NCBI GenBank assembly: GCA_003117195.1
Contig: BDSI01000055.1
Span: forward strand, 496,001-560,000
Direction of reading: 5' to 3'
Length of the DNA stretch: 64,000 nucleotides
From: Eudorina sp. 2006-703-Eu-15
Taxonomy: Eukaryota > Chlorophyta > Chlorophyceae > Chlamydomonadales > Volvocaceae
The notes below the pieces were generated by a model that was not told the origin of the DNA, made no database searches, and worked only from the letters and a program-made list of their open reading frames with translations. This document shows positions 9,704 to 21,524 of this stretch, one piece after another. The position numbers and the translations under genes were made by a program. The first letter of the stretch is position 1; every line of letters starts with the position of its first letter.

Positions 9704-12700
9704 CTACCCGCACGTCTTGAACCCTTCGTCCCCGGTGGCAAGTCGCGCCGCCACGCCCGCCACAAGCTCCGCCGGGGTGTCGTACTCTGCGCACATGGAC
9801 TCCAGGTCCGCGGGCGATAGCCGCTCGTCCACAAACACTGCCCGCAGTGCGGCCTCGTCCGCGGGGCTGATGGGCCCAAAGTAGTGATGCACCATGCACA
9901 GCGCCTCCCCCACCTTCAGCCGCCCCATGTAGATCTTCTTGTTGATGCGACCCGGCCGGATGAGCGCCGGGTCCAGCTTGTCGGGGTGGTTGGTGGTCAT
10001 GATGACGATGCGGTTGGGGGTGTCCACCACCCCGTCCAGCACGTTGAGCAGGCCCGCCAGGTTCAGCTCGTCGTCGCCCTTGAACAGCAGACCCTTGCCG
10101 AAGGCGCCGAGTGGCCGGGACGGCCCGCAAGCCACCCCCGGGATGTCCCACACGCTCAGGCTGGCAGCCCCGGCGTTGGCGGTGCCGCCGCCACCGGCTC
10201 GCGCACCAGCTGCCGGCGAGCCACCCAACGAGGAGCCTGCAGTCGCTGCCTGCGCGGCCGACTCTCCAGCGCCTTCCTTGCCGCCCTCATCCTCATTATC
10301 GCGGTCCTGGTCATCCGACTCCTCGCCGTCATCCTTGCTGCTGCTGGTGTCGCGGGAGGCGGCATGGGGACGGCCGCCGCGGCCAGACTTGGCGGCGGCG
10401 AGCTTGGCGGCGGCGATCTGCTCCGCCAGCGCGAGAACCTCCGCCGGTGATGGCCCGGCGGCGGTGGGCTCCGGAGCCGGTGTACGGCGTTGCACGACGT
10501 CGCTGGCGGCGTCGACGTCCTCCATTACGAAGATGGTCTTCTCGAAGGGCAGCGAGATGGCGGTGTCGGAGGAGTTCTGGATGTGCAGCTTGTTATCGAA
10601 CACGATGTCCATTAGCTCCTGGTTGGTGGAGATCTTGGACAGCGGTACGGAGATGATGGAGCGCTTGGTGTACTGCGCCAGCGCCTTGATGAGGCTGGTC
10701 TTGCCCGTACCCGGGGGGCCGTACAGCAGGAAGCCCAGCTTCTGGGGGTACCCCGGCACGGAGAACTTGCCGCTCTTGCTCAGGAACTGGTCCACCTGAG
10801 GAAATGCCACGCGCGGGGGAAAGGCCTGAGACCGGCGGGAGTAGCGGGTGGGGCGGGGTCCAGCAAAATCGCATGCCCAAGGCGGCACGGCGCGTTGGTA
10901 TCCCGCCTAGATCCCTGGTGACGTTATCCCGACTTCCGCAGCCCAGCCAAAAGTGCCCCCAGGACGACGTGCGCCCTCCCGGCTTAGCGGGAGGGCGCCG
11001 CGTCCGTGCCCTGCCACGCCACGGTCCCTGGCACCTCATCCGGTGCGGCACCCCATATCCCCAGCGAGGGCACGACGCACCAGCCGCAGCATGGCGTCCT
11101 TGTCCGGGTGGAAGAAGGAGGCGAAGGTCTTCTCCTCGCTCAGCTTGTAGCGCTTGTACACGGCCGAGGGCTTGGAGCCGGACTCGCTGTCGGAGGGCGG
11201 CTCGCGGAAGCCTGACAGCACGGGCATGTACAGGTAGCGCGCAGGGTCCGCCCGGGCGCACTGCTGCTTGCGGTAGATCTGTCAGGCGAGGCACCCGCAA
11301 CGTAAACATAAATTAATCTAACCCGTTACAACTTGTAGCTTACAAGGTGGGCCTTGCGTCCCGATCGGATGGCGTTCCAACGGGCCCACATGCAGGCTGG
11401 GAACGGACGGTGGCTGGGGTGGGCTGAGATGGTCTGTGCTGCACCCGGTGCGGATGCAAACCCTAGAACGAGAACCATCATGACAGGAAGACGTGACAAG
11501 AGGCAAGCCATGGCAGGAGGCATGGCATGGCAGGAGGTTGCGGCGCGCTGCACGCGTGGCGCCATCGCCCCACCTCGAGGGCCTCCTGAAGGAAATTCGC
11601 GATCCGGACGTTGCCGTCCTCCTTGAAGGACTCCAGACGGTACCGCAGCTTGGTGTTCTTGGCCTTGTCGTCAACCGTCTCCGTCTCCAACATGAACCTG
11701 CGGTGTACGGCATGTGCGGCCGTGTTCGTCCATGCCGCAAAGGCAAGCCATGCGGATTTGGGCCGCGCGAAAACACAACAAAAAGACTCCGCACCTGATG
11801 CCGTTCTTCAGCTCGACCCACTGGCCCGATGGCGGCATCAAGTTGAAGCTGTAGTTGTGCTCCTTGCTCGAGGCGTCGTCGGGCTCGCCCGCACCACCGT
11901 CCCCGTCCGCATCCTTCATGCCGATGGGCTTCTTCTTGATGGCCACGTTTGCGGTGCGCAGCTCGCTCAGGGTCTGGACCTCACGGTTGATGAGGTTGAG
12001 CACGGCTCGCTGTAGGACGGAGTTGGGCGGCTGGCCGTCGCTGTCGTACCTGCAGGCCGGCGGGTCAGTCGTGTCATTGTCAGCACGCAGCAGGTAGCAC
12101 ATCCAGTCCCGCCGGCCGGATCGTAGCCAGGAAGGAGGGCACAGCATCATAGAATGCTGTTTCGGCTCTTACGGCGGTGCTTCCTTCTCCATGTTATCCT
12201 CCTGAAAGCGCTTATGGGCCCGCCCCGCATCATTTCCGTCCGTTCGTCCAAGTCCTGTGCTGGAGTTAGGTCTTCCAGTAAACCTTATGTGCCAATGAAT
12301 GATCATCAATCAGGCACATTAGGTTTACTTGAAGACCTACCGTTCCCCGTCCAAACTTTATTGTTCACTGTTCGTACCAGTAGTACGAGGAGCGCTGGGT
12401 ATATTCGATGGACCGCGAGAAGGCCTGCTTGCTGATCTTGGCAGGCCAGAAGCGCTTGGGCAGGTTGGTTGCTAGGGGAATGAGGTACTTGAGCAGGAGC
12501 GGCACCAGCAAGCAGAATACCAGATCGAGGTAGGTGTTCCCGGTGCTGATCTTGTTCATCAACCCGTACTGCGGATGGAGACGGCATCAAGGGATTATTG
12601 GGGTGAGGTGAAGATCCAGGGGGTGCAAGACTCGAGCAGCGGGAAGGCACGGCCTGGCGGAAGTGCTGAACGGAGGCGGCACGAATCGAAACAGTCGGCG

Positions 12701-12797
12701 GTAACTGGATTGTGTCAAGTTGTGGTAAACAAACATCGTAATTTGCAATGCATTCACACGATTTTACCTGGGTGATCATCTCAGGAGTAATTTCCAT
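9704..12797 (-). CDS. BCS1-like AAA ATPase, tandem copy 1
   Basis: Complete gene, 629 aa. Exons: 12797-12768, 12568-12378, 12049-11795, 11697-11574, 11278-11081, 10795-9704; all phases agree. BCS1-type AAA proteins are mitochondrial inner-membrane translocases; yeast and animal BCS1 inserts the Rieske protein into complex III, while many plant and algal paralogues have other membrane roles. Seen here: a short N-terminus, a hydrophobic segment at residues 23-42, a BCS1-type middle region, Walker A GPPGTGKT (292-299), Walker B IFVMEDVD (ending near 361), and a conserved C-terminal AAA part with [17 protein letters not shown] (sensor/arginine region). Between Walker B and [19 protein letters not shown] sits an Ala/Gly/Asp/Glu-rich insertion of roughly 115 residues. 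Copy 2 lies 4.8 kb upstream of its start in the same orientation. A hairpin occupies intron 2. Substrate unknown; localisation inferred. Confidence 0.92.
12267..12339 (-). other. intronic inverted repeat (27-bp arms, 19-nt loop)
   Basis: Arms 12267-12293 and 12313-12339 are complementary at 25 of 27 positions, with a loop at 12294-12312. It lies in intron 2 of BCS1-like copy 1 and would fold as one long stem in the transcript. Could be a miRNA-type precursor, a tiny MITE or a splicing structure. Confidence 0.8.
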
Positions 12798-14700
12798 TTA
12801 TCGCGACGTGTGCGAAGTCGCTGGCAAGGTGCCCCTCGCTGGTGCTGTCGGTGCTAACGATTTCAACAAAAAACTCACAAGTTTAAACCTCTTTTGTATG
12901 TCTGTGGCGATTAGCTTTTGGCAAGCGGGGGATAAACCTAAGCAGGATAAAGTTTGGAAATATATTTAGAGATGATTACAATTTGTCAGCATTTTATGTA
13001 GGTTCAGGTCACTGTTGGCGGTGTGGCCAGGCCGGCATGCGGACCTGCACCCACCTGGGCCTACCTCGGCCCAGATCCATTCACTTGGCAGGTGCCGACC
13101 GTACTCGCAAGTGCAACTTGATGTTCCTGGAAATTATGATTAGTTCATCTAATTGCATTGTCCTGCGATGATGGAACCATCAGGAAATACGGTTTCCTCC
13201 ATGTATGCCCCTGCGTGCTCCAGGGCTTTCCGCTGCTGCCGTGCCGGTCTGCCGGACTGCGCTAATAATTCTCCGGTTATATCTTAAAGCATTTTGATTA
13301 CAAATGTTGCATTTCGGACAGGCTGACAAAGGCGGACGATGACGACGAGCATGCTCAAAGCGTAATTGTTAACGCAGTTGCGCGAATGTATTTACAATAA
13401 TATAATACATCATGATTGCTGGGATGGGATAATCAAGCATGGCATCCAGTCCCGCCCTGCGGCAACACGAGGCCGCGGATGACTAATGGCCAAGGATTTC
13501 CATGCATCTTGGCATACAAAGTTATGAGCACGTCCCCAGGCATACTGGTATAAATGGTATTAATTACAATCTTTATAAAAAATGGAACGGTATCAGTCGA
13601 TCAATTCGCGTCCTACGGTAGATAAGGAAGCTTGGAGGCCGCCTGCAGGTTCATTTGTGTGCCATGACGTGGCCATGACAACCGCCGCGTTGCCAAGCGC
13701 GTCGGATTGTGTGGGGCCTTGCATGTGCCATGCATGTCCCGGCCCAACGCGTGTGCGGTGTTTTAGAGCGACACCGGACGCGCTGACCCAGTTTACACAA
13801 CTCTACACAAAGTGATGCGATTTGGGGCTTTTATTGCGATGTTGGTAAACAATGGGGACGGCTTGCAACTTCGCGGACTGGGGCAGGTTTGCAGTTTCGT
13901 ACCGCGTTGTCTAACCCTGTCTAACATACGGTACCGCCGACTGGCTTCACCGCCGCCGCCGCCGTGAGAGGCCCCCGCACTTTCTCGTGCCCTGTTCGCC
14001 ATCCCTTGCGCCAGGCCGCGCCCGGAGACAGGAGCCAGGCCACGACTGCGACCCCTTGGAAACCGTGCACCACTAGACAGGCTGATGAACGCATCAGGAC
14101 TTCAGGATTAGGGGCCGCCCCCCTATGTCCGCTGCTCACCGCCGACACGAGTCCGTCTACCTCCCATCCGTCAAATACGTGACCCCTGTTATGTTTTATC
14201 TGCCACGGTTGATGTCCGACAAACTGCCCATGGACTGCCAAATGTCCGCAACGCGGCGCGGTAGCTGATTCCGCAAGCCTTCAGCGTTGGGTAGTAGTCC
14301 GGAGTTACGGGGACATACGATACCGTACCGTATGGCCGCCCAACGCTGCTATGTCCGACCTTCCACCTGTTCTGCAAAATGCTGACTGCTGCTGTCTCAG
14401 CTGCTGACCCGTATGCGGGCGGTAAGGTGGTTTACTCATATACGTGATGGGTTGCTGATTGTGTCGGCCGCTCCGGTCGTTGCGGGCGGCGCACTGCAGC
14501 CTGCGGAACGATTCCTTGACAGAGGGAGGCACTGGATTCACGGCGAGAGGAGGCCCTGACACCGGCAGACATGGCTGACCGGATCGGCACATCTGCCCCA
14601 CATCTGCCTCACATCAAGCGGGTGTCAGCCCCGTCACTGACCCGCCGCCGCACCCGTCGCTCAAGCCGGCCGGCTTGTCCGCCGACGGAGACCATCTTCA

Positions 14701-15907
14701 TGAATGAATGAATGAATGAAACGTTACAGCGGACCCCGAAAGGGGATCAACGGTGTACACCAGGGCAAGCCCCAGCAGGCCCCACCGACAAGGCGGCAAG
14801 AAACCTCCACACATCAACGCCGCAAATGAAAACAGAGGGCCACAGTCCCACGCAGACAGCCCCTACAGCAGCTGAGGGCAGGCCAGGCCCCCGAATCGGG
14901 CCACCGGTAGGTGCACCCGTAGCAAAAACAGAGGACGGGGCGCCCGGGCCTCAGTCCTCAGCCCTCAGGCCCTGCACACTGCAGGACTCCACACGATACT
15001 CAAAAAAGAAGGTGAAATGGCCCCACCGAGGTCCACCCACGTCACAGGAGGCCCAACTGGGAAAAAGGATGAAGGCGCCCCCAGAAGTCGGCGATCGCGC
15101 GCCGCTCCCCCTGCTCTGCCAAATCCTGCCCCCGCGACACAGCCTGCTCACCCAGGCCGCTGGTAGCCATCTTTATCTTTGTCGCGATGGCGAGAAACCG
15201 CGAGGGGCACCGACACGCACCGACTCGCCCCCATGATGAGGCTTCGGGCCTTCGGCTGTCAATGATGACCCCACGCGAGGTCCATTCTCCTCTTGTCGCA
15301 TACTTGATCCGTTCAATGAAGAGCGCCCGGCACGTACACCCGCACCCAGACCCAGATGTGCGAGCTCCGCGACAGCCCACTGACGACGCACCTCCATCAC
15401 GTGGGAGGCGAGACCAGCAGCCGCTGTCGGCACCTGCTCCTCGCCACAACGTGAGGTCTCTTCTTGTGCTACAGCCAGCGGGGCGCCGCGCCGTGGGCAC
15501 CCGTCTGTTTAAAGAAACTGAGCCACGCGAAGCGAGGCACTCGTGTGTGTGCGTGTGTGTGCGAAAGCACAAGCGTGTTACCCGAGAGACGGCCCCTTCG
15601 CCTGTCGCGCCCTCGAGGCGCGGGCGGGCTGTGACCTCCCGTTGGGCCGTCGCCGCCGCCAAGCTGGGGGCCGAGGGGCTAGTGGCTGCGGCGGCGCGGC
15701 CGCCGCACCGCGCCCTGCGCGCGTGTTCCTGCATGACGGGCATGCGGTTGTTGTCCAGCCCAGGATGTACGGCATGCCGTACATAACAAAACGCTGACCT
15801 GCCGGACCCCCGCAACCTTCGTCAATTACATCTGAAACCCGTTGGACCCTTCTGTTAGGTCCGTCGTGACGTTCATGAACTCATTAAGTTATTGATTCAT
15901 TCATTCA
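14701..15907. mobile_element. candidate non-autonomous DNA transposon
   Basis: The left end is a run of TGAA units followed by ACGTTACAGCGGACCCC (14721-14737). The right end (15858-15907), reverse-complemented, gives TGAATGAATGAA, then GAACGTCACGACGGACC. The two ends thus form an imperfect terminal inverted repeat. The left-end word recurs at 27443-27460 and 59356-59372. The 1.2-kb interior has no recognisable transposase. Target-site duplication is not clear because the ends merge into the TGAA repeats. It lies between the two BCS1-like genes. Confidence 0.5.
15766..15783. repeat. perfect 18-bp palindrome TGTACGGCATGCCGTACA
   Basis: Perfect palindrome inside the candidate transposon. Its half-word TGTACGGCA recurs at many sites in introns and spacers of this window. 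Confidence 0.85.
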
Positions 15908-16350
15908 GAGAGTGGACTTCTGGGAAAACACAGTCAAGGCAGATGCGGTCATTGGTGACCTCACGCGGGCCGTGCGGTGCCAGCCATCACTGCTGGGCCG
16001 AACCGATTGGCAACAGTACGGCAACAGTACGGCAACTGATGACGACCGGATGACCAGACAGGCCCGCCCATCCCCAGAGTCGCTACACGCACCTGCCGCC
16101 CCCAGTTTTTTCTTCTTCTCAGTCCCAAAATATAAGCGAGGCCATCGACCGTAAAATTGAAGAGGCAGCATCAGCAGCATCAGCAGCATCAGCAGCAGCA
16201 CGCCTCTTCGGCACAAGGACAAGGCACAAGGGATCAATAGTCATTGACGAGGCGCCGCCGGGGAGCTGCCTAGCGAACAGCGCCCCCGTGATCCTCAACT
16301 CTGGCATCCACACTAGACGCGGGGGGGGAGACCAGAATTGCGCACGTGGT

Positions 16351-16355
<5 letters not shown>

Positions 16356-16434
<79 letters not shown>
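16356..16434. repeat. (CA)n microsatellite, about 39 units
   Basis: Uninterrupted CA dinucleotide repeat of about 79 bp in the spacer between the BCS1-like genes. Confidence 0.97.
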
Positions 16435-16436
<2 letters not shown>

Positions 16437-17613
16437 CGCGCACGCTGCACCGGGTTGAAATGGCCATGAGGCGAACCGTATTAGGGTGGCGGTGGCCGCA
16501 CAGCGGGGCCCCGTCCATCCCCAGAGGGATTCGGATCACGTCATGGTAGGGCAGCGCCCTGCACCGTACTGGGCGGTGTGGGGCGGTGTGGGGCGGTGTT
16601 GGCCGGTGTTGGGCGGTAGGGGCCACTGAATAGACCGCCCGAAGTGCTGCAAGGAGCGAGACACAACAGGTGGGGAGGCGATACCGAATCAGTACGTCTG
16701 GACATCGCCGGGTAGGGAAGCATCGGCTGGCCTGGACAAGAAAACCACCAGACAGCGGCAACGTCCGCGACGTTGGGATGTGAGTGCGCGGAACGAGCTT
16801 GTTGCGGGCGCGCAGGCAGGGTCGTACTGGTCAGGCAGGGTCGTACACCGCCCCGAACAAGCCCGCCCAAATGTGCGGTGTTCTTCGCAGTCGGGCTAGG
16901 ATCAACTCGAGGGAGAAAAACGGTACGCGGCCTGGGCATTATGGAGAAGGCCGGGGCATCACCTCGCATCGCCATCCCGCCAAGCACAACCTCCCCGGAT
17001 CCCTGTCCCCGACCCGACCCGCCCGACGACCCGCCCCGCCCCGCCCCGACCCTCAGCCCACCTGATGCTTGGAGGTGATCCCGCTGCACTCCAAGCCGCC
17101 TCAAAGGCGGTGCCGTACCGTGCCGCACCGTACCGTACCGCACTGTAGCCATCAGACATCGTTTATGGCCGCCGGCTGCCTGCCGACCCACCCGGCGAAC
17201 TTGCTTGGCGACAGCAGCCGCTACGGAAGGACCGACTCGCCGCCACTTGACGAGGGAGCCTTGTTGGAAGTTCTGAGTCACCGATGCAGCTGATCGCACA
17301 TGACCCGTCAGAGGCAGGTATGCGGGCTCATCCTCCGACAGCAAGGGTGAAGGGCTCCTCCCTGCCGGGGGTCCCGCCTGGTTCGTCACTGCCGTACGTA
17401 CCGCGGCCTGGCTATGCAGCCGTGCAGCCACTGGGATGCACCCCACGCATGATCACTAGTAGTTCTTCGTCCGTCGCGCAGTCAGCAACTGAAAGCTGCC
17501 GTACTGAAGGCGCAGTACGGTACGATAGTACGTACACTCAGGGACCTTGTGCTGGTATCCGTTCGAGGATCATGATCGCAGGAAGAGATTCGTGCCCAAA
17601 CACAACGGGTGCG

Positions 17614-20600
17614 TCAGCAGGGTTTGAACCCTTCGTCCCCGGTGGCGAGCCGCGCCGCCACGCCCGCCACCAGCTCCGCCGGGGTGTCGTACTCTGCGCA
17701 CATGGACTCCAGGTCCGCGGGCGACAGCCGCTCGTCCACAAACACTGCCCGCAGTGCGGCCTCGTCCGCGGGGCTGATGGGCCCAAAGTAGTGGTGCACC
17801 ATGCACAGCGCCTCCGCCACCCTCAGCCGCCCCATGTAGATCTTCTTGTTGATGCGACCCGGCCGGATGAGCGCCGGGTCCAGCTTGTCGGGGTGGTTGG
17901 TGGTCATGATGACGATGCGGTTGGGGGTGTCCACCACCCCGTCCAGCACGTTGAGCAGGCCCGCCAGGTTCAGCTCGTCGTCGCCCTTGAACAGCAGACC
18001 CTTGCCGAACGCCGCCAGCGCTGCCGGCGCCGTCGCATCCCACATCCAGCTGCTACGAACCGAGTTGCCGCCCGCGGCGGAACCAGCGTTGGCCGCAGCG
18101 GCGGAGCTTCCAGCGCCGCTGCCGCCACGGCGCGCCGCCGGCGGATCCGCTGATCCAACGTCCTTCCCGTCGCTGTCATCCCGGTCATTATCCTGGTCGT
18201 CCGACACACTTGCGGTGTCACGGGAGGGCGGGGAGGAGGTCCTGCCGGCGGCGGCGGCGGCGGCGGCGCCCGCCCTGGTCATTGCGGCAACCTTGGCGTC
18301 GGCGATCCGTTCTGCTAGCGCCAGAATATCCGCTGGTTTCGGAGTGGCGCCGGTGCCAGCGACGGCGGTGGGCTCCGGAGCCGGTGTACGGCGTTGCACG
18401 ACGTCGCTGGCGGCGTCGACGTCCTCCATTACGAAGATGGTCTTCTCGAAGGGCAGCGAGATGGCGGTGTCGGAGGAGTTCTGGATGTGCAGCTTGTTGT
18501 CGAACACGATGTCCATGAGCTCCTGGTTGGTGGAGATCTTGGACAGCGGTACGGAGATGATGGAGCGCTTGGTGTACTGCGCCAGCGCCTTGATGAGGCT
18601 GGTCTTGCCCGTACCCGGGGGGCCGTACAGCAAGAAGCCCAGCTTCTGGGGGTACCCCGGCACGGAGAACTTGCCGCTCTTGCTCAGGAACTGGTCCACC
18701 TGAGGAAATGCCACGCGCGGGGCAAAAGTCTGAGACCGGCGGGAGTAGCGGGTGGGGCGGAAGAGACATCTGGCGGGGAGAGGACCCGGAGGCGAGTGGG
18801 TGGTTGGAGATGTGGCCGATGACGAAGGGGTGGGGGTGGGTACCGCGGGCGCGTCATAGGAAGCTAGAGGAAGCTAGAGGAAGCTAGAGGGAGCTAGAGG
18901 AAGCTAGGGACCTGCACGCCGGCGTGACTGATGGACTTTGTCCAGACCAGAAAGGCACCCACGAAGCAGTCCGCGGACGTCACCGCTGCAGCCAGCATCC
19001 ATGCGCCCAGCTCTCCACTGCCCCATTTCAACGCTCGTGAACGTTTGCTGACGTCATTCGCTACACAGCGCAACAGCAACCCCCAACGGTCACACACGCC
19101 CGGCGCACCAGCCGCAGCATGGCGTCCTTGTCCGGGTGGAAGAAGGAGGCGAAGGTCTTCTCCTCGCTCAGCTTGTAGCGCTTGTACACGGCCGAGGGCC
19201 TACTGGACGAGTCGTCGCCCTCCGCGGCGGGCGGCCGCTCCCCGAAGCCTCCCGACAGCAGGGGCATGTAGAGGTAGCGGGTGGGGTCGTTCCGGGAGCT
19301 CTGCTGCTCCTCGTGGTACATCTGCGGTCGGGTCGTACCCCGTACAGCACGATGTCGTACACAGACAGCCATGGTCAGCACACGCGCCGGGTAGAGGCCG
19401 CTGTGGGTATGAGAGCGAGGCAGCCAAGTTCCGATGTCGGGCCGTGTGCGCTCAATCGATCAATCGCCGGGCAGCGCGCTTGCCAGCACACGTGGGTAGG
19501 ACGCTAGGGGTGGCAAGCCCCAGAGGGGGACAAGGCAGATTAGGGGTATCGCTGCACCGACATGGGCGAGGGGTAATGTGGTATTTCTGGCCTGGCAGGA
19601 GGAATGCGTGCTTAATGAGAAGCCCGGAATGTGTGTGATAGTGACATCGATTCTCGTCGCCCCCAGCCTCCTGCCTCCGCCACCCTCCACCCTCCACCCG
19701 CTACCTCCACCCGATCCCGCCACCGCCACCGCCACCGGCCCCTGCAGCTCACCTCCAGCGCCTCTCGAAGGAACGCATCGATCCGGGCGTTGCCGTCCTC
19801 CTCAACGGACTCGAGCCAGTAGCGGGTCTCGGTGGTCTTCCGCTTGTCGCCGTACGTCTCCGTCTCCGACATGAACCTGTATTGTATGATGTTCAGGGGC
19901 AGGGCGCGGGCGGGAACACCGCGGCCCGCAGCGCGTGGTATCCCGTTCCGTCAGGCCGCGCAGCCAGGGGCCAGGGAATGAATGATGTGGGGGGTGACAC
20001 GCTCCCGCCACCGTGGTCATATGGGGCCAGGGAGGGCATTCTAGGTTTCTAGCCTCCGGGCCAAGAATGCATGTCAGTGGGTTAGGGCTCCGGGACGGGG
20101 GTATATGTATGTATAACCGAAGCAACCTGGAATGGAACAATGAATTGCATGGGATTAAGCGAATGTGGCGAGTACGGTATCACAGCGGATTTGGGGTCAT
20201 CGGTGCCCACCAACGCCTAGAGAAATCAGTTTCCTCCCTCTAGGGACCGACCGACAGCTGTCTCCTCACTGGCCGACGGACGGCACGCTGCTGGCCACAC
20301 GATACGACAGCCGGTACGACCCCCGGTACGTGGTCCCCGGCGTGCCGTACCCCGGTAGGGGGTTTCACGTTCTGTGCCGTGGTTCTGCGCCGATTCGCGG
20401 CAACAACCCCAAAACGCGCCGCGCGGCAGCACCCCAGCAGCAATCATGCAGTGCAGAAGTGACAGTGAAGGAGAGGAATGGACCCCGTCCTTTTTCTGAG
20501 GTACCGTACACACGTGGCCGTCATTCCCTCGCCCAAAAGCGTTACGGACCTGATGCCGTTCTTCAGGTCCACCCATTCCTCCGGCACGGGCATCAGGTTG

Positions 20601-21524
20601 TAGCTGTAGCGGTGGTCCTCCGCGGAACGACCGTCCTCGCTGTCGCTGCTGCTGCTGCTCCCGTCGCTGCCGCTGCCGTCCGAGGACGTGTCCGAGTCGA
20701 CTGCGTCCGTGATGCAGGGCGGGGCTTTCCGGATCAGGACGTCCGCCGTCCTCAGGTCACCCAGGGCCTGAATCTGGCGGTTGATGTGGTTGAGGAGGGC
20801 GCGCTGGAGGATGGAGTTGGAGGGCTGGGCATCGGCGTCGTACCTGCGGCGCAAGGGGTGGTTGGGCGCGCGTAATGCGTGATCTTTCGCGACCCAGATG
20901 CACGACGCAGCAATCCTGTTTGTGCTACAGGGTACATTTAACGTGCTACAGCTAATCCATGTCAATCGCACCAGGCGTGCAAAGCGATGTGGCTGTTTGC
21001 GTCATCTGTTTGCGTCATGCAAAGTCATGTTGGGCAGAGCGGCAGGGATGACCGGCAGTGTCGCGCCCTGACACGGCACCTCGTCTCTGGAAGGGGACTG
21101 ACGGAGGCGACGCGGCGCCGGAGAGGAAACGACCGCCGCCACGGGCATCCTCCCGCCTCTTCGCGCCTCACCAGTAGAATTGACGCTGGGTGTGCTCGAT
21201 GCAACGCCTAAATCGCAGCTGATCTTTGCCTTGGAAGATGCGACGCAACAGGATCGTCAGCCAAGGACGCAGATGCTTCAACAGAAGAGGTACCGCCATG
21301 CAAAGAATGAGGTCAATTAAAGCGTTTCCCGTGCTGATCTTGCTCATCAACCCGTACTGGGGAGGACGGGAGGAGGGGAAGGCCCGGGCGGGCCCACGTG
21401 TGTTGGTGAGTCGACTGCAGCGGGAATCGTCTGTTCGAACATGCCTGTTCGAACATCAGGCAAAATCAAAAAAGATTTGACATTATTGCCTTACCTGGGT
21501 TATCATTTCGGGAGTGATTTCCAT
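17614..21524 (-). CDS. BCS1-like AAA ATPase, tandem copy 2
   Basis: Complete gene, 643 aa. Exons: 21524-21495, 21356-21172, 20843-20550, 19876-19753, 19321-19109, 18699-17614. Exon number, order and intron phases match copy 1; exons 1 and 4 have equal lengths (30 and 124 nt). Both copies start [11 protein letters not shown] hydrophobic segment lies at about residues 22-42; Walker A GPPGTGKT at 308-315 and Walker B IFVMEDVD follow. The AAA core is almost identical to copy 1, while exons 2-3 and the linker between Walker B and [13 protein letters not shown] have diverged; exon 3 carries an extra Ser/Asp-rich run. The linker here is rich in Ala, Asp and Ser with a short poly-Ala tract. Probable mitochondrial or other membrane translocase/chaperone; substrate unknown. 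Intron 5 has a 10-bp tandem repeat. Confidence 0.92.
18860..18907. repeat. 10-bp tandem repeat (GAAGCTAGAG), about 5 units
   Basis: Head-to-tail units in intron 5 (19108-18700) of BCS1-like copy 2. Confidence 0.9.

Larger units (their letters stand above)
12798..17613. other. spacer between tandem BCS1-like genes
   Basis: Contains the 5' flank of copy 1 with an AT-richer stretch (about 12,960-13,600), a candidate transposon (14701-15907), a CA microsatellite and GGGCGGTGTG-type repeats (about 16,570-16,620). A 301-aa minus frame at 17446-16541 has skewed repeat-derived composition and no domain; I do not regard it as a gene. Copy 2 ends at 17614. Confidence 0.6.

Noticed and set aside
14712..15236. 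174-codon plus frame inside the candidate transposon as a transposase
   Set aside because: No catalytic triad or DNA-binding motif is visible; composition is Pro/Gln/Ala-rich and non-specific.
16541..17446. 301-codon minus-strand frame between the BCS1-like genes
   Set aside because: Low-complexity, repeat-derived composition with no domain and no splice support; in GC-rich DNA such frames are common by chance.
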